Source: Desulfobacteraceae bacterium
GTDB lineage: Bacteria > Desulfobacterota > Desulfobacteria > Desulfobacterales > Desulfobacteraceae
Length of the DNA: 5,896 nucleotides
Reading direction: 5' to 3'
Assembly (NCBI GenBank): GCA_011390435.1
Contig: JAABSK010000182.1
Span: 1 to 5,896, forward strand
Part shown: piece after piece, positions 5,472 to 5,896 of the stretch
Layout: the number at the start of each line of letters is the position of its first letter
Numbering within the stretch: position 1 is the first letter of the stretch
The notes under the pieces: model-generated
What the model saw: only the letters and a program-made list of their open reading frames with translations
Told to the model about the DNA's origin: nothing
Database searches by the model: none
Position numbers and translations under genes: made by a program

Positions 5472-5896
5472 TTAAAGGCTGCACTCTTTCATGGTCTGGG
5501 AAATTTCCATGTACATGTCTGAAAACCGCAGCAGACCGACCAGGGTTTTACCCTCAAAAACGAACAGGCTGTCATGACGGTTCATCACAAACAGGTGAAA
5601 ACATTTACTCAGGTCATCGTCCACTGACACAGACTGTCCTGGTGTGATTGGATTTAAAAACGTTTTTATCTGAATGGAAGCAGCTTTGCCGCACAGATCT
5701 TTGAACGGACTTTTCCACAGATTGTAATCACTTTGCATCTTTTTCCAGATATAGCTGTATCCCAGTTTTTTCAGGATCGCTTCCGTATCAATCTGATCAT
5801 ATTTTGTTTCCAGCCCCTTAAACAGATCGATCGGTGATAATTTCCCAACCACCTTGCCCTGGTCATTTTCAACCAGCATAATCCGTTGCTGGGATT
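5472..5896 (-). CDS. CBS-domain protein, C-terminal part (5' end outside window)
   Basis: The reading frame stays open to the window edge. An ATG exists at 5879, but the residues before it (SQQRI) join MLVENDQGKVVGKLSPIDLFKGL into a standard second half of a CBS domain. The true start therefore lies outside and the protein is longer than the roughly 140 residues seen. After that half-domain comes a helical linker rich in Lys, Tyr and Trp (KKLGYSYIWKKMQSDYNLWKSP). A second CBS motif follows, from about ITPGQSVSVDDDLSKCFHLFVMNRHDSLFVFEGKTLVGLLRFSDMY. CBS pairs usually bind adenine nucleotides and regulate a partner enzyme or transporter. No catalytic domain is visible in this part. The stop TAA lies three bases before the permease ATG, so the two are almost surely cotranscribed, and regulation of the permease is a fair inference. 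Confidence 0.8.
   Translation of the reverse strand, partial: SQQRIMLVENDQGKVVGKLSPIDLFKGLETKYDQIDTEAILKKLGYSYIWKKMQSDYNLWKSPFKDLCGKAASIQIKTFLNPITPGQSVSVDDDLSKCFHLFVMNRHDSLFVFEGKTLVGLLRFSDMYMEISQTMKECSL

Noticed and set aside
5472..5879. Treating the CBS gene as complete from the ATG at 5879.
   Set aside because: That ATG falls inside a CBS beta-strand (RIMLVEN) and the frame stays open to the window edge, so the true start is outside the window.

Overview
The window looks like chromosomal DNA from a mesophilic anaerobe of the Desulfobacterota, perhaps a Desulfobacteraceae-type sulfate reducer. That placement is inference from moderate GC content, protein flavour and gene mix. No rRNA, tRNA, mobile element or CRISPR array was seen. 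It holds four complete genes, one complete two-domain transporter gene of 600 codons, and a partial gene at each edge. Coding density is high and all genes look intact.

Layout: on the + strand, the tail of a glyoxalase-type VOC protein (2-187) is followed after 33 bases by a crotonase-fold enoyl-CoA hydratase/isomerase (221-979), and this pair ends at a strong intrinsic terminator (996-1041). The terminator runs into the 3' end of a convergent minus-strand SAM-dependent methyltransferase (1036-1671). A 246-base divergent intergenic region (1672-1917) holds candidate promoters in both directions and a small palindrome with flanking direct repeats. Next comes a + strand operon of a KhtT-like RCK_C regulator (1918-2397) and a KhtU-like CPA2 cation/proton antiporter (2434-3603). 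Convergent to it is a minus-strand operon of a CBS-domain protein (5472-5896, cut by the window end) and an SLC13-type permease with two internal RCK_C domains (3666-5468).

How the genes may work together: khtT and khtU should form one K+/H+ antiport system in which a soluble RCK_C subunit gates the membrane antiporter. The opposite operon pairs an anion/solute permease carrying its own RCK_C sensors with a CBS-domain protein. The right-hand 4 kb is therefore a block of ligand-gated membrane transport, with sensor domains of the kind that bind nucleotides or ions. The glyoxalase-like fragment at the left edge is of interest because Kef/Kht-type potassium efflux and glyoxalase both protect cells from methylglyoxal, although the two are in separate transcription units here. 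I did not find a clearly new biological system. The most unusual detail is that the CBS gene and the permease gene share one reading frame, separated only by a stop codon and one further codon.
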